Assembly: GCA_009760885.1 (NCBI GenBank)
Contig: CM019692.1
Span: forward strand, 55,321,710-55,385,709
Source: Achatina immaculata
Lineage: Eukaryota; Mollusca; Gastropoda; Stylommatophora; Achatinidae
Direction: 5' to 3'
Length of the DNA stretch: 64,000 bases
Positions 1 through 10,828 of this stretch are shown here, in pieces (position 1 is the first letter of the stretch; every line of letters starts with the position of its first letter). The position numbers and the translations under genes were made by a program. The notes under the pieces were generated by a model. The model was not told where the DNA came from and did no database searches. It saw nothing but the letters and a program-made list of their open reading frames with translations.

Positions 1-16
1 AATTAAACTTGTTTTC

Positions 17-19
<3 letters not shown>

Positions 20-90
<71 letters not shown>
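20..90. repeat. (AT)n microsatellite
   Basis: About 70 bp of alternating A and T, followed at 120-131 by a 12-G run. Confidence 0.95.
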
Positions 91-98
<8 letters not shown>

Positions 99-344
99 TA
101 TGAAGAAATACAAATTATGGGGGGGGGGGGGAAGCAGAAAGTAAACCACAGCAGGTCGAGAGTAGCAGACATGAAATCCCATTTTATTTTTCCAATCTTT
201 ATCATTCTACTCAAACAGCTGTTTCCCTCATTGACTATAAAGAACCATAACTTGCTCAGCCTCGAAACTCGGCAAATGCCATATTAGAGACAGAATTTCA
301 GATTTATGTGTTTCAGAGCTTGTTTCATATGATTAAGATGCAGA

Positions 345-545
345 GATAAAATGGTGTCACCAACTGGAGAGAGAAGGTTAGGAATAGAGATCAATGGAAG
401 AGAACTTTATCTACAGCAATGAGTTTTAATGGCCCAGAAAGCTAAAGAAGAAGAAGAAGAAGAAAAATAATAAGAAGAAAGGAACAAGAAGAAGAAAAGA
501 CGAAGAAGAAAAGAAGAAGAAGAAGCAGAAAGAAGATGCAGAGAT
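345..545 (+). mobile_element. RTE-D LINE 3' end with (GAA)n tail
   Basis: The stretch from about 348 (GGTGTCACCAACTGGAGAGA) to 445 is clearly homologous to 12580-12672, the 3' coding end of the RTE-D copy, and is followed by a GAA-rich tail to about 535. Only the last ~100 bp of the element is present, so it is a strongly 5'-truncated insertion. Confidence 0.7.
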
Positions 546-574
546 ATACTTTAAAGAGAGGGCGAGGCTACGAG

Positions 575-995
575 TTATGCTCTTCAAGAGATCATCTTAA
601 AATGTAAGGTATAGAGTTGTGCAGTTTAATAGCTCATCTTTTAGAGGTGAGGTGACGAGTTGTGCAGTTCAAGAGCTTATCTTTTAGAGGTGAGGTGACG
701 AGTTGTGCAGTTCAAAAGCTCCTCTTTTAGGGGTGAGGGTGACGAGTTGTGCAGTTCAAAAGTTAATCTTTTGGAGGTGAGGTGACGAGTTGTGCAGTTC
801 AAAAAATCTTTTGGAGGTGAGGTGACGAGTTGTGCAGTTCAAAAGTTAATCTTTTGGAGGTGAGGTGACGAGTTGTGCAGTTCAAAAGCTCATCTTTTAG
901 AGGTGAGATGACGAGTTGTGCAGTTCAAAAGCTCATCTTTTAGAAGTGAGATAACGAGTTATGCAGGTCAAGAGTTTATCTTCTGGAGGTTGCGG
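575..995. repeat. 43-bp minisatellite
   Basis: About nine to ten copies of a unit containing GTGACGAGTTGTGCAGTTCA and CTTTTAGAGGTGAG; the units vary by single substitutions and one is shortened near 800. Confidence 0.92.
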
Positions 996-1119
996 AAGAG
1001 CTTTATTTATTTATTTGTTTTATAGAAATTCTGAAACATTTTAAATCTGTATAACAGTGCTGTGTCAGAGCTACGTTCGTCAGAGTTTAGCTTTCAGAGC
1101 TGATGTACTTGCTTTCAGT

Positions 1120-2010
1120 CCTCAACAATTGGGATGGTTGCTCAGTATCAAATACAAAGAGAACGTATTAGAACAGATGCCTCTTTAACAAAGCCTAGAT
1201 GGTACATCAAATTCTTTCACAGCATGCTCCGCCTTATCGATGGAACATGTTTAGATTTAGCCCAAAGTGTAGCCAACGCTTAAACAACATATGTCTTCCA
1301 AAACCTAGACTTGATCTTTATAAGAAAAGCTTTACTTATTCTGCTGCTCATCTTTGGAATACCCTCCCATCCTATGTAAAAAAATATAAACTATACTGCA
1401 TCCTACAACTACAAACTCATCCAGTATCTATTTGATGTCGATTACATAACTCCATGATTCACAAAAGTTATTCTAGACTGCTTTTACAGACACCGAACTC
1501 GGTCAATTGCTTACTATGAATAGTATAAAAATTCTGTTTGGTAGATAGTCATTTATATATTTATGCAGGTATTTTCTGTAGTCATTTATATACAAAGTAT
1601 TTGTGTAGTCATTTATACATGTATGTAGGTACTTTCTGTAATCACTTAGTATGTAGTTAGTTTCTGTAGTTATTTATAAATTTATGTAGTTAGTCTCTGT
1701 AGTTATTTATAAATTTATGTAGTTAATCTCTGTAGAAATTTACATATGTATGTAGTTAGTTTCTGTTGTCATTCATATATGTATGTAGTTGCTTTCTGTA
1801 TTGAATGCATGGATAAGAGTGAAATGTGAATGTTATACTTTAATTTTATTTTATGTCTCTCAGCTTGGTTATATAAGCAACACATCTGTGGAATGTCTGG
1901 AACACAGTGAAAGTTGTATGTTAAAGGGGAGAATTTCAGACAGGCCTGCGTGCCCAATTCTTAACACTTTGGAAATAAAGATCAATCAATCAATCAGTCA
2001 ATCATCCTAG
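1120..2010 (+). mobile_element. CR1/jockey-superfamily LINE 3' fragment
   Basis: The plus frame at 1199-1435 reads SQRLNNICLPKPRLDLYKKS followed by FTYSAAHLWNTLPSYVKK. This is the conserved C-terminal end of CR1-like reverse-transcriptase proteins (L-P-x-P-R-...-KKSF-x-Y-SAAHLWN-LP). The stop lies at 1433-1435. Downstream is a likely 3' UTR, partly taken over by a ~34-bp minisatellite at 1540-1800, ending in AATAAAGATCAATCAATCAA, a simple tetranucleotide tail typical of this superfamily. That the tail and the coding piece belong to one insertion is inference. Upstream RT and endonuclease are missing. Confidence 0.65.
1540..1805. repeat. ~34-bp degenerate minisatellite
   Basis: About eight copies around GTAGTTAGTTTCTGTAGTCA with TTTATATATTTAT-type spacers. 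It lies inside the presumed 3' UTR of the CR1-like fragment. Confidence 0.85.
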
Positions 2011-2111
2011 TTTCACTGCTACACTCCTAGTGTCCAGGTTACAGCTGACTTCCTGTGGCATCAGAAGTCATCCCTCTAGCTGACGTGCTGCCAAATTTTG
2101 ATACAGATACG

Positions 2112-2480
2112 GCTTCTCTTCTTTTGTTATTATCACTGTTATAATTATTTCACTTCTGGTTATTATCACTGTTATAATTATTTCACTTCTCGATATTATC
2201 ACTGTTATAATTATTTCACTTCTCGTTATTATCACTGTTACGGTGCTGAAGTCGGAGGTACCCAGCCAATAGGCGCATCGCAAAAATCAGGGTACCTGAC
2301 ATCATCGCCAATGCTCGTACAAAGAAGTAGAAGATCACTGTTATAATTATTTCACTTCTCGATACCGCCAATGTTCTATTTTAAAATTACTTCTCAACAT
2401 TGTCACTGTTTTAATTCCATTACATCTCCATATTGTCACTGTTACATTATTCTTAACACTTTTCGATATCGCAACGTGGG
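2112..2480. repeat. 33-bp minisatellite, interrupted
   Basis: Four near-perfect 33-bp units (TTATTATCACTGTTATAATT core) at 2112-2240, then a ~93-bp unrelated insert, then one more clear unit at 2333 and degenerate ones to 2480. Confidence 0.9.
2241..2333. mobile_element. small insertion inside the 33-bp minisatellite
   Basis: About 93 bp of unrelated, more GC-rich sequence interrupts the array, flanked on both sides by ATCACTGTTA. It contains GGTACC twice. It may be a small mobile-element fragment with a 10-bp duplication, although in an array such flanking identity is weaker evidence. Confidence 0.35.
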
Positions 2481-2484
2481 CAGC

Positions 2485-3490
2485 ATTACTTCTGGTTATC
2501 TTCTGTCAGTAATCTACGTGCACGTTTTCTGATACAAGCCCTATCAAGAGCACAAACAATGAAATATATAAAATGAATACATCTCATACCGTGATTGAAA
2601 AAAAAACTGAATTGATCTTTTAGAACAAAATACGAGAGACTACAAACACTGAAAAACGCGTACGCAACAACTAAAAAAAAACGTAAAAGGAGCCAAATAA
2701 CGAAAAAAAAACACTGAAGAGTTGTGGGATCTCGTGAAAGTGCTTAATTTTTCTTGACCTGGGGAGTCAGTTTTGAGTTAAGTGACGAGCGAAGTGCCAG
2801 GTCCCTGTTACTTCCCTAGCTCTAAGAAGCGTCAGGTACCTATTTCTACAACCGAGAGACAAAGCAGGAAGCTAAAAAAAAACTTTTAAAAAGCTATTGT
2901 ATTCAGACAGACATTAAGAAGAAAGTTTATGACAAATTAATATATTTCGAAGAAGCTTCTGTGATACGATAAGCCTTGCTTTCAATTACATGTCATCCGC
3001 TCTCTTTCTCATATATTTTCAGCTATCAACAGGTTTACCCTGACCAATGGAAGTTCCATAGCGCTGAGCAAAATAAATAAAAACTACAGGAAGTCTGAAT
3101 TAAAAATGTTAGAGGCTTTCACGATATTGTAGAACAAAGTGGTACTGACAAGACATAGAGACTGATCTTTTAAATAAAGTTAAAATGCTCCAGGATCATT
3201 GTTGCGATAAGTTCGTTGTTATTTCGGTTTTCCAATGTGGAAGAGTGGCTAATATCAGTACATGGCGTCCATAATCTGTGGCACGGGTGGAAATTATTAT
3301 CGACTTGACGACAGGGCAGCGACGAAAGAAGCAACTGCCCTGTGCTCGAGAAACCGTGTCGCTACTGACTGGACTTGCCTCACTATAGAAATCATCGCGA
3401 AGAAGCTTTAACTTAATACATAACATTTATCTAAGCTCTAGTGCCGACGATTTTAAAAAAACTGTTACATTTTAAAATATAATGAAAGCC
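2485..3490. other. no feature recognised
   Basis: About 1 kb of non-repetitive AT-rich sequence. A minus frame of 76 codons at 3196-3426 has no recognisable similarity and no splice context that I trust. Confidence 0.6.
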
Positions 3491-3499
3491 CCTGGCTGC

Positions 3500-4470
3500 C
3501 GAACTTCAACGCTAGTTTCAGTAATAAGAGGTCAGGTAGACCACTGAAGATAAAACGCTAGTTTCAGTTATAAGAGGTCAGGTAGAGCACTGAAGATAAA
3601 ATGCTCGTTTCAGTTATAAGAGGTCAGATAGAGCACTGAAGATAAAACGCTAATTTCAGTTATAAGAGGTCAGGTATAGCACTGGAGATAAAACGCTAGT
3701 TTCAGTTATAAGAGGTCAGATAGAGAACTGAAATAAAACGCTAGTTTCAGTTATAAGAGGTCAGATAGAGCATTCATTCATTTGCATGTCCCTTGCCGAA
3801 CTTTGCCTCACAAACAGCTCTCCTGTAGGCCTCTCGGTTGTGAGCAAAATGGCCTGCTGCTGATGCGTCCATTTGCAGATCATCAACGATTTCTTGCAGC
3901 CATCTTCGTTTTGGTCTTCCTCTCTTTCTTTTCCCCATTATGTATCATTCCAATACGGTCTTCTCTAAATTATCATGACGTTTAATGTGTCCAAAATATT
4001 TAAGTTTTCTCTCTTCCATCCCCTTTACTAGCCCGCCTTCTTCAATATTAAGCTCTTGTAGTATAGATATATGTGTTCTTTTTTGTGTCCACGATATTTG
4101 GAGAACTCTTCTGTAGCATTTACATTCAAAGGCATTTATGTGTTTCTCAGCTGTTTTGTTAAGTGTCCAGGTCTCACAGGCATATGTTGCGATGGGAAAG
4201 ATGCATGCCCTTAAAAATCTTATTTTTGTAGTTCTGTCTGCTCCTCTCCACAGATTCTTTGTTTTACTTTCTGAAGAGCAATAGATGTCCTCCTTTTAAT
4301 TTCCCTCATTTTATCTCCATTATTAGTTAGATTTATTATCAGATAGAGCATTGAAGATAAAATGCTCGTTTCAGTTATAAGAGGTTAGTTAGATCACTGA
4401 AGATAAAACGCTCCTTTCAGTTATAGAGGTCAGGCAGAGCACTGAAGATGCAACATTTTCTCAGATTTTC
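3500..4470. repeat. 46-bp minisatellite split by an RTE insertion
   Basis: About six copies of a ~46-bp unit (GCTAGTTTCAGTTATAAGAG plus GTCAGGTAGAGCACTGAAGA) at 3508-3774 resume as about two and a half copies at 4339-4455, on the far side of the RTE-A insertion. Confidence 0.93.
3775..4338 (-). mobile_element. RTE-A (BovB-like) LINE, 5'-truncated, with 14-bp TSD
   Basis: Minus-strand copy of the 3' end of the RTE-A family, homologous over nearly its whole length to the plus copy at 10829-11349. It covers the C-terminal RT-associated region (in the plus copy: ITTYACETWTLNK, then GRQRRRWLQDIVDDL-like). The 3' end is the (CATT)n tail at 3775. The direct repeat TCAGATAGAGCATT occurs at 3761-3774 and 4339-4352. 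The host is the 46-bp minisatellite, so integration postdates the array. Several stops and small indels are present. Confidence 0.88.
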
Positions 4471-4479
4471 TTTACTTTT

Positions 4480-5390
4480 AGACAGAACATATGCTAATTT
4501 CGAAAAGAAAATGATCTAAAATAAATATTTTAAGTGTTTCAATCAAAGTTTTGATTTCCTTTCGTACAAGGTTCATTTGTATCCTTTAATCTAGCAATGA
4601 TTTCCTTTTATTTACACGTGTGCCAGATGGCTGCCATGTCTTTGTGTTATATGCATGCAATTAGATTTTAATGAATATATTTCTTCTACGAATCTTTTAA
4701 AAAAATATGCCCTTTCAGTACCATCCAAATCTATCCACGAATCAGTGAAATAAAATGCTATATAATAGCCAAGTCAACCTTAGCTTAAAGATCTGAGGTA
4801 CGCCTTTCTTCATGGGCTCCAGAATATACGAAATATCATATAATAGTCAGATATCAGAGCTGTGCTCTTTGAGATTTTAACGCCTAAAGCTAAGATACAA
4901 TTAGAAACAGTTTTCCAAACAAAGTGAAAAAAAAAACAACAGAAGGAAGAGAGGGAAGGAGACGGCAATTAGAATATGTTAGAGAACATGAAGAGGGCGC
5001 AGAAGTGTGTCTGCTGGTCTCTTTTTGAGCTCGCACACGTTCTAAAAGGTCTCCGGTTGGCTTCCACCTTTTTGTCCAGCCGCACGTTAAGCCCACGTGG
5101 AGGATTGTGTCTGTCGTTGAAGACAGGAGTTTGAGTGTTGGCAGAATGGAGATGTAAACACTCGGCAGCTGTCTGGTTTGGGGGGGGGGGGGAGGGTGTA
5201 GGGGTGAACAAAAAACTTCACGTGTATAACTCGAAGAAAAATTTATAACTCTCTGACCTGACTGTATCATCTGGTGTCACATTATAGATGTCAGTTCCAT
5301 CATCATCATCATCATAATCATCGTAAAAGTAGAAAACGAGAGTACATTTTCCTTGATATTGATACTCTTTATTTTCCTCGTCTGCTTTTG
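4480..5390. other. no gene recognised
   Basis: Unique AT-rich sequence with a G11 run at 5181-5191. Minus frames of 126 and 80 codons overlap each other here in different frames; neither resembles a known protein. Confidence 0.55.
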
Positions 5391-5392
5391 TT

Positions 5393-5462
5393 GTTTCATT
5401 GTTCCAATTGTTTCATTGTTCCAGTTGTTTCATTGTTCCAATTGTTTCATTGTTCCAGTTCT
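5393..5462. repeat. 18-bp short tandem repeat
   Basis: Four copies of TCATTGTTCCAATTGTTT with A/G alternation in the CCA[AG]TTG position. Confidence 0.9.
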
Positions 5463-5469
5463 AAATTCT

Positions 5470-6880
5470 TTACAACATCGTTTCATGCCTTCTGCCCGTG
5501 AACTGCCCAGCTATTCATCTTGCAATTTTTTTTTATTTCATGCATGTTTGTCATTATACAATTTTTTGAGCTGTCCATCTATTCATTAATTTTCTCGTTC
5601 TGTCTGATTTCTTCCTTACATTCGCCTATTCATTTATATCAGCGTATTCACTCATACGTTCATCCTTCAATCCATACTTCTGAAATCTCTTTGTCCCTGT
5701 CTGTATAACGAGGAGATCGCTTGCTTCTAATTCAAATGTAACCTAACCTGTCTGTTGATATATTGCATTGCATATCTGCCCGCCAGAATAATTATCTGCC
5801 TGGTCCGTCCTGTGAGCTGTGCAGTCAGTTTTCTTTTTCTTCGTTCAGACATCGACGCCAATGTCTCACAAATGCGGCAGTTCGTCTCTCCAGTTCTCGG
5901 GATCACAAGTTTCTCCGGCTGAGGTCTCTCCAGGCCTTTCGCCTGAATGGGTCGAGTAGCTGGCATGACTGAATTCTGTTGTGTTGCCTGGGCCTCTTTT
6001 TCCTAGGCACACAGGTCTGTTGAGCTAATCTTCAGTTTGTGATATAGTTGGCGTCTTAACCTACAGTTCTGTTCTGTTAGAAGTTAAGAAGAGACCAAGT
6101 TATAAAATTGAAGAATAGTCGACGTATACTACAAACTCTAAAGAAAGAGAACGTGTACTACAAACACAAAAGAAAGAAAGTTTGTAGTATACGTCGTCCA
6201 TTCTTCTGTCTGAGTACCACTTTACCCTTTTTATGAACTTTATTGTCAGTAATCAGTACATGTCAGTTTCATGCATAAATTTTACATAATAATTATGATC
6301 AGACAACGTGTTATGAAGGTGAAGGTGATCTGTGGTGAGTTTTACAACGCCATGATGGGAGTGTTAGTGAAAACAGGATGTAACGTATGTTGTTTCTAAG
6401 TGTATTTTACAAAGAAATGGTTGATATTACAGGGACTGGTTGTTGCGGGGGGGGGGGTTGCCTGTAGCGGTTGCCACTACTAAGATGACACGCCTGAGTG
6501 GTTACGGGTATGCACGCTAATGTGACAGGTGTGCCTTTTGTTTCAAGTGATAGGATTATGATTAGAGGAAGACAGGGAGAATTTTAGATAGTAAATATTG
6601 ATCAAAGTGAGAGATTTTCTGGGAATGGTGCTTACTCAGGTCTGAAAGTTTCAAAAGCGCGAGAAGAACAAGAATGCAACATCACGTTGCGACTCCATTG
6701 TTACGTCTGGACAAATGGACATATTTATTACATTCAGTACACAAGATACAGAGGAGTGGGTGGTACATTCAGAATGATGAGGTCGGGCTGAATAAAAATG
6801 GCATACATACTATTTGTAGACTTCTTAAATCATACAGTAGCTGGCTCATTACTAAATGAACATGCGTATCAATTTTTGCT
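5470..6880. other. unassigned sequence with a hairpin
   Basis: No gene recognised. Contains a 16-bp inverted repeat (GACGTATACTACAAAC at about 6121-6136, complement at about 6180-6195), a G9 run near 6450 and a small minus-strand open frame at 5727-5966 without recognisable similarity. Confidence 0.55.
6120..6196. repeat. perfect 16-bp inverted repeat (hairpin)
   Basis: GACGTATACTACAAAC and its exact complement GTTTGTAGTATACGTC are separated by about 43 bp that itself holds another ACTACAAAC. Could form a stem-loop or be the remnant of a small foldback element. Confidence 0.7.
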
Positions 6881-7065
6881 GAAAGATATGCAAAAAAAAA
6901 AATTTTTTTTTTCGTACAAATTCTATTTTTAAACATTGCTTTGTTTTTGCACATCCTCACAAGATATCTGAGTTCTGCCAAGAAGTGAACTCTGCTTGTT
7001 TGTCTGTTTCTGTTCGGGAGATAGTGTTCAACATGACTGCACTATACATATCTGCTTTCTCTGTT

Positions 7066-7077
7066 GTTCTTGTTGCT
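7066..7077. repeat. target-site duplication, family X short copy (left)
   Basis: GTTCTTGTTGCT, identical to 8320-8331 on the other side of the element. Confidence 0.85.
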
Positions 7078-8319
7078 TGTTCTTCTTCTTCGTTCGCTTC
7101 TACCACCAAGACCGCCCTGTGAACCTACTGAATTTACGCCTGTGGTTCTCGATAGGTCCTGTGGTCCCCCTTGTGGTCCCCGAAAGGACCACACGAGATC
7201 CCCGAGAGAACCACAAGAGGTTCAGAGTATCACACGGCTTGAGCCTGTATTCTTAGTGGGTCTCAGAAGCAGGAATGCGTGACACTGTGGTTTTCGCTGC
7301 ACCAGTTTAATCTAGAGTTGGACTTTCTCACCGGAAAACCTCAGCGTGATTAGGATACGCATACATCCCCGCCGGGTGAGAGGTGGTTGCCTATCTAGAC
7401 TGCCCTGGTCCAGTGTCTCCGACTTCAGCATTTTGTGATCGTGGCCGCTACCCTTCGTAGTTGTGACCAGGAAGGAGCTCTTGTCCAGGAGGACAAATCC
7501 TCGCCACTAGTGACTTCCACCCCTGGGTTGAGCCGGTTTAGGCGTATTATCCCAGTATGGGCGTGTGTAGGACGTGACCGACCTCTAGAGCGGAGGTAAC
7601 GTTTCATCCCTGGTGTAAGCCTGTTTATGCATATTTCACCAGTATGGGTGTATTTCGGACGTGACCAGCCTCTAGAGCAGTGGTGCCGTGGTATGAGTAG
7701 TTATCGCCGCGAATATATACTGGACATACAGATTAAGCTTCACTTTATCCTTTCCATCACCTTTTCACATCGGCGCCACACAGCAACCCTAATTGCTTTC
7801 CTGCATTTTTTTTCTTTGGCCGGAAAGAGTTTCACTCCACACGCGGCATCCAAAGAATCTCGCCAGCAGTGTCTTAACCTCTGGGTTAAGCCAGTTTAGG
7901 CATTTCGCCCGATATGAGTTGACTTAGGACGTGGCCGACCTCCAGACCAGAGGTGCTGTGATTTGGTTACTGTTTACTTCGGTTAGTCCTTTCTTTCACC
8001 TTTTCCACAGTGGTGCCGCGCGGAAACCCCATTCGCACCTTTCTTCACTGGCGGGGAGGAGCCCCACTCCACGAACGCCAGCTGAAGAATCTCGCCAGCA
8101 GAGGTAGATGAGCTACGAAACATAACTCTCATCTAACCGAAGCGTCTGGTTTTCAGGCGCCGGATATTCGCCTCGCCCCTTCTCCTGTCTGTTTAAACAG
8201 TTCTGCCACGAGAAGGCCAGGAGCTGGACTTGACTGTCAGAGGCTATTTGAGACGCACGCCATTGGAGTGGAGAGCGTATCCTCCACCCTATCTCCGGCA
8301 ATAGTAGTTCTTAGAACCG
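7078..8319 (-). mobile_element. long non-coding retroposon (family X), short copy
   Basis: A 1242-bp minus-oriented element. Its 5' end is the palindrome GGTTCTAAGAAC at 8319, its 3' end a GAA-rich tail at 7078 (TGTTCTTCTTCTTCG on plus). It is bounded by the 12-bp direct repeat GTTCTTGTTGCT at 7066-7077 and 8320-8331, which is LINE sequence: removing element plus one repeat lets the Tx1-like LINE reading continue (FGSRDSNKN into NRE..). Full-length homology, same order, to 60673-62175. No conserved long protein; internal modules recur (CTCTAGAG-centred blocks; CTCACCGG-AAAACCTC block, once here). Mechanism inferred: target-primed reverse transcription by a LINE. Confidence 0.85.
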
Positions 8320-8331
8320 TTCTTGTTGCTA
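8320..8331. repeat. target-site duplication, family X short copy (right)
   Basis: GTTCTTGTTGCT, partner of 7066-7077. Confidence 0.85.
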
Positions 8332-8861
8332 TCTCTTGAGCCAAAGAGTTTTAAGCTAAAAACACAGTTTTGCACTGAAATAAGATGTGTTCTTCTGTTT
8401 CTTGTGTGTTTTTTTCTACATAGTTTACAACCGGTAGGTCTGTTGGTTATGCGAGTGACCCCTTGTGTGGCCGGTTTCACGTTGAACAGTAGTCTATATG
8501 TGATCTCTCGTGCACTTGGGGTGATTTCTGTCTTGTGTAGGTTTTGAAATCTTTGTATGTAGTCAGTGATGAAGTATTTGTGTTCTCTCTTTATTCTGTC
8601 CTGTAATGATGGCTACTGGTTCATGACCTGGTATTTGTAGCTGTCTGATGTTTTCATGTATATTAAGTGTTCGTATCCAGTTGCACATTGTCTGTAGAAG
8701 AGCGGCATGGTACCAAAGTGATGGGGGCGTGCGTTGTTTAATTTACAAAGAGTGGTTAGTCTTAACTGAACGTAGAAGTGAGCTAGTGTGTGTTTGTGTG
8801 GTTGTTGGATGATGTGTCTCGCATATTTAATCCTGAATGCCTGGATCTTTGTTGTTACGTC

Positions 8862-9251
8862 TTGTAAGGACATGCCCCCCTCTTTTCTTACCTTGTAAGG
8901 AGATGCCCCCTCTTTTCTTGCCTTGTAAGGATATGCCCCCTCTTTTCTTGTCTTGTAAGGAGATGCCTCCTCTTTTCGTGTCCTGTGAGGCGATGCCTCC
9001 TCTTTTCTTGTCTTGTAAGGATATGCCCCCTCTTTTCTTGCCTTGTAAGGAAATGCCTCCTCTTTTCTTGTCTTGTAAGGAGATGCCTCCTCTTTTATTG
9101 TCTTGTAAGGAGATGTCCCCTCTTTTCTTGCCTTGTAAGGAAATGCCTCCTCTTTTCTTGTCTTGTAAGGAGATGCCTCCTCTTTTATTGTCTTGTAAGG
9201 AGATGCCCCCTCTTTTCGTGTCCTGTGAGGAGATGCCTCATCTTTTCTTGT
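8862..9251 (-). repeat. 30-bp minisatellite derived from LINE coding sequence
   Basis: Thirteen units at exact 30-bp spacing (the first interval is 31 bp because of an extra C). On the minus strand each unit reads as ten codons, approximately GGISLQDKKR. The LINE's own sequence at the array edge reads GGMSLQDVTTK, so the array is an amplified piece of the LINE's protein-coding region, kept open in the LINE strand and also open on the plus strand (PLFLSCKEMP repeats). Confidence 0.93.
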
Positions 9252-10740
9252 CTTGCATCAAAGTTTTTTGTTGGATTCTGTGTACTGTGTGTCGGAAAAT
9301 AAAGTCGCTAATCAATGAGTTTATTTCTTTGAGTGACTGTTCAGACCGGGGAAGATGTTTGCTGTGTATATCAGTTGTGGGATGACACAGGTGTTGACTG
9401 CGACAGTTCTGCCAAATATGGTTTTGGTTTTATATTTGTATATTTCCAGTCTGTTTTTGATTTTCTCAATTATATGTCTTGTTTTGCTCTTATTTGCCGG
9501 AGTGGCTGTAAACAAAATTCCGTATATTTTGATTTCGTTGACTTGTATTAATGTGAATGGGAAGTCTGTTTTGTTGACCCACCTGCCTAAACCCAATATG
9601 TGTGATTTGTGAATGTTTATCCTGGCCCCGTTGCCTTGTCCAAATTCTGTAAATGTGTCTAGTATATTCCTGATAGAGGATATAGTGGACGGGAAGAAGA
9701 TTATGTCGTCAGCGTAGCCCAACAACCTTCTCTCTCCCATCCTAGGAATAAAGATTCCTTTGACTAGTGTCCCCTGTCTGAATCTCTCCAGAGCTAGTAC
9801 ATACAACAGGGGTGAGAGTGGGCAGCCCTGACATACGGAGCTGGTTAGAGTTATTGACTCAGAAAAATTCTGGTTTGTTGTACAGATGTCTAATCCAGTC
9901 TCTAAAATAGTTTTCAAAATTACATTTAGACACGATTTCTGGAGGAAGGAGTGTGAAACTTTGTCGAAGGCCTTCTCTTGGGCCAGTGATAAAATTGTTG
10001 ACTGGTTTTCTTGTCGTGAGAGTACTGAATAACATCTCTTAGGAAATGTGAATGTTTCTGTCGCGACACGGCATTGCTGGTCTTCATGTATGAGTGTGTG
10101 CATGACGGGCTGTGGTTAGGGATTTCGCTAAAATCTTATAATCTACTTTAAGTAACGAGATAGGTCTGTAGTTCGTTACTTGGCTTGTGTCTGTGTTGTT
10201 TTTCTTTATGAGTGTTATATATGACTGGCTGAGACTTGGGCAATTCTTTTCTGTCGAAGGCTTCATTAAAAACCTTGTGTAAGACTGGTTCTAGAATGTG
10301 GAAGAATTTCTGATAGAACTCAGCGGCGAGGCCGTCTGGACCTGGCGATTTGTTCTTTTTGAGTGTGTTAAGTGCATTCTGTAGGGTGTCTAGCGTGAGT
10401 GGGCTGTCTAATGTCTGTTTGTCCTCTTCAGAAAGTTGTTTGGCGTAGTTCAAGACTTTGTTTTGTGTGTCTTCTGACTGACTCTTGTCTTCTGAGTATA
10501 GACGTTTCTAAAAGTTGTGAAAGGTTTCACTTATTTTAACAGTGTCTGCCATTTTAGGCATCTTTTGTCATTCATATGTAACTTTTAATCTGTTCTTTTT
10601 TTCTTCCTTATGTGAGCTACTGTACTGTATGTTGACTGTACTGTCAGAGTTAACGTTATCTACGAAGGCGAGCCAAAAAGTAACACCAAATCAAAGGAGG
10701 CCACTATAGAAAAGTAGATGAAAAAATGTGAGGGTGAGTC

Positions 10741-10741
<1 letters not shown>

Positions 10742-10818
<77 letters not shown>
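10742..10818. repeat. (AT)n microsatellite
   Basis: About 77 bp of alternating AT directly before the RTE-A copy. It produces a YIYIYI artefact in the overlapping plus frame. Confidence 0.95.
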
Positions 10819-10820
<2 letters not shown>

Positions 10821-10828
10821 CTCTTCAG

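Larger units (their letters stand above)
6890..10545 (-). mobile_element. Tx1/L1-like LINE, 5'-truncated, split by insertions
   Basis: Minus-strand LINE. From high to low coordinates it shows NKSPGPDGLAAEFYQKFF (10.36 kb), VTNYRPISLLKVDYKILAKS (10.15 kb), AFDKVSHSFLQ, CQGCPLSPLLYVLALERF, the catalytic LLGYADDIIFF (near 9.71 kb), GARINIHKSHILGLG, then DVTTKIQAFRIKYARHI (8.85 kb), a zinc-knuckle-like CKLC (8.43 kb) and a C-terminal VHFLAELRYLVRMCKNKAMF (6.95 kb). The order and motifs fit the Tx1 branch of the L1 group. The apurinic endonuclease is missing. Several frameshifts and stops make it dead. It is interrupted by a 1.24 kb retroposon at 7078-8319 and by a 30-bp coding-derived array at 8862-9251. 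Confidence 0.85.

Noticed and set aside
4890..5270. 126-codon minus frame with proline run
   Set aside because: The proline run is the G11 tract read in reverse; an overlapping 80-codon frame is open too; no domain.
8837..9385. 182-codon plus frame with PLFLSCKEMP repeats
   Set aside because: Antisense of the 30-bp array derived from the LINE.
10670..10700. GGCGAGCCAAAAAGTAACAC looks like a mariner terminal sequence
   Set aside because: No inverted partner found nearby and no transposase.
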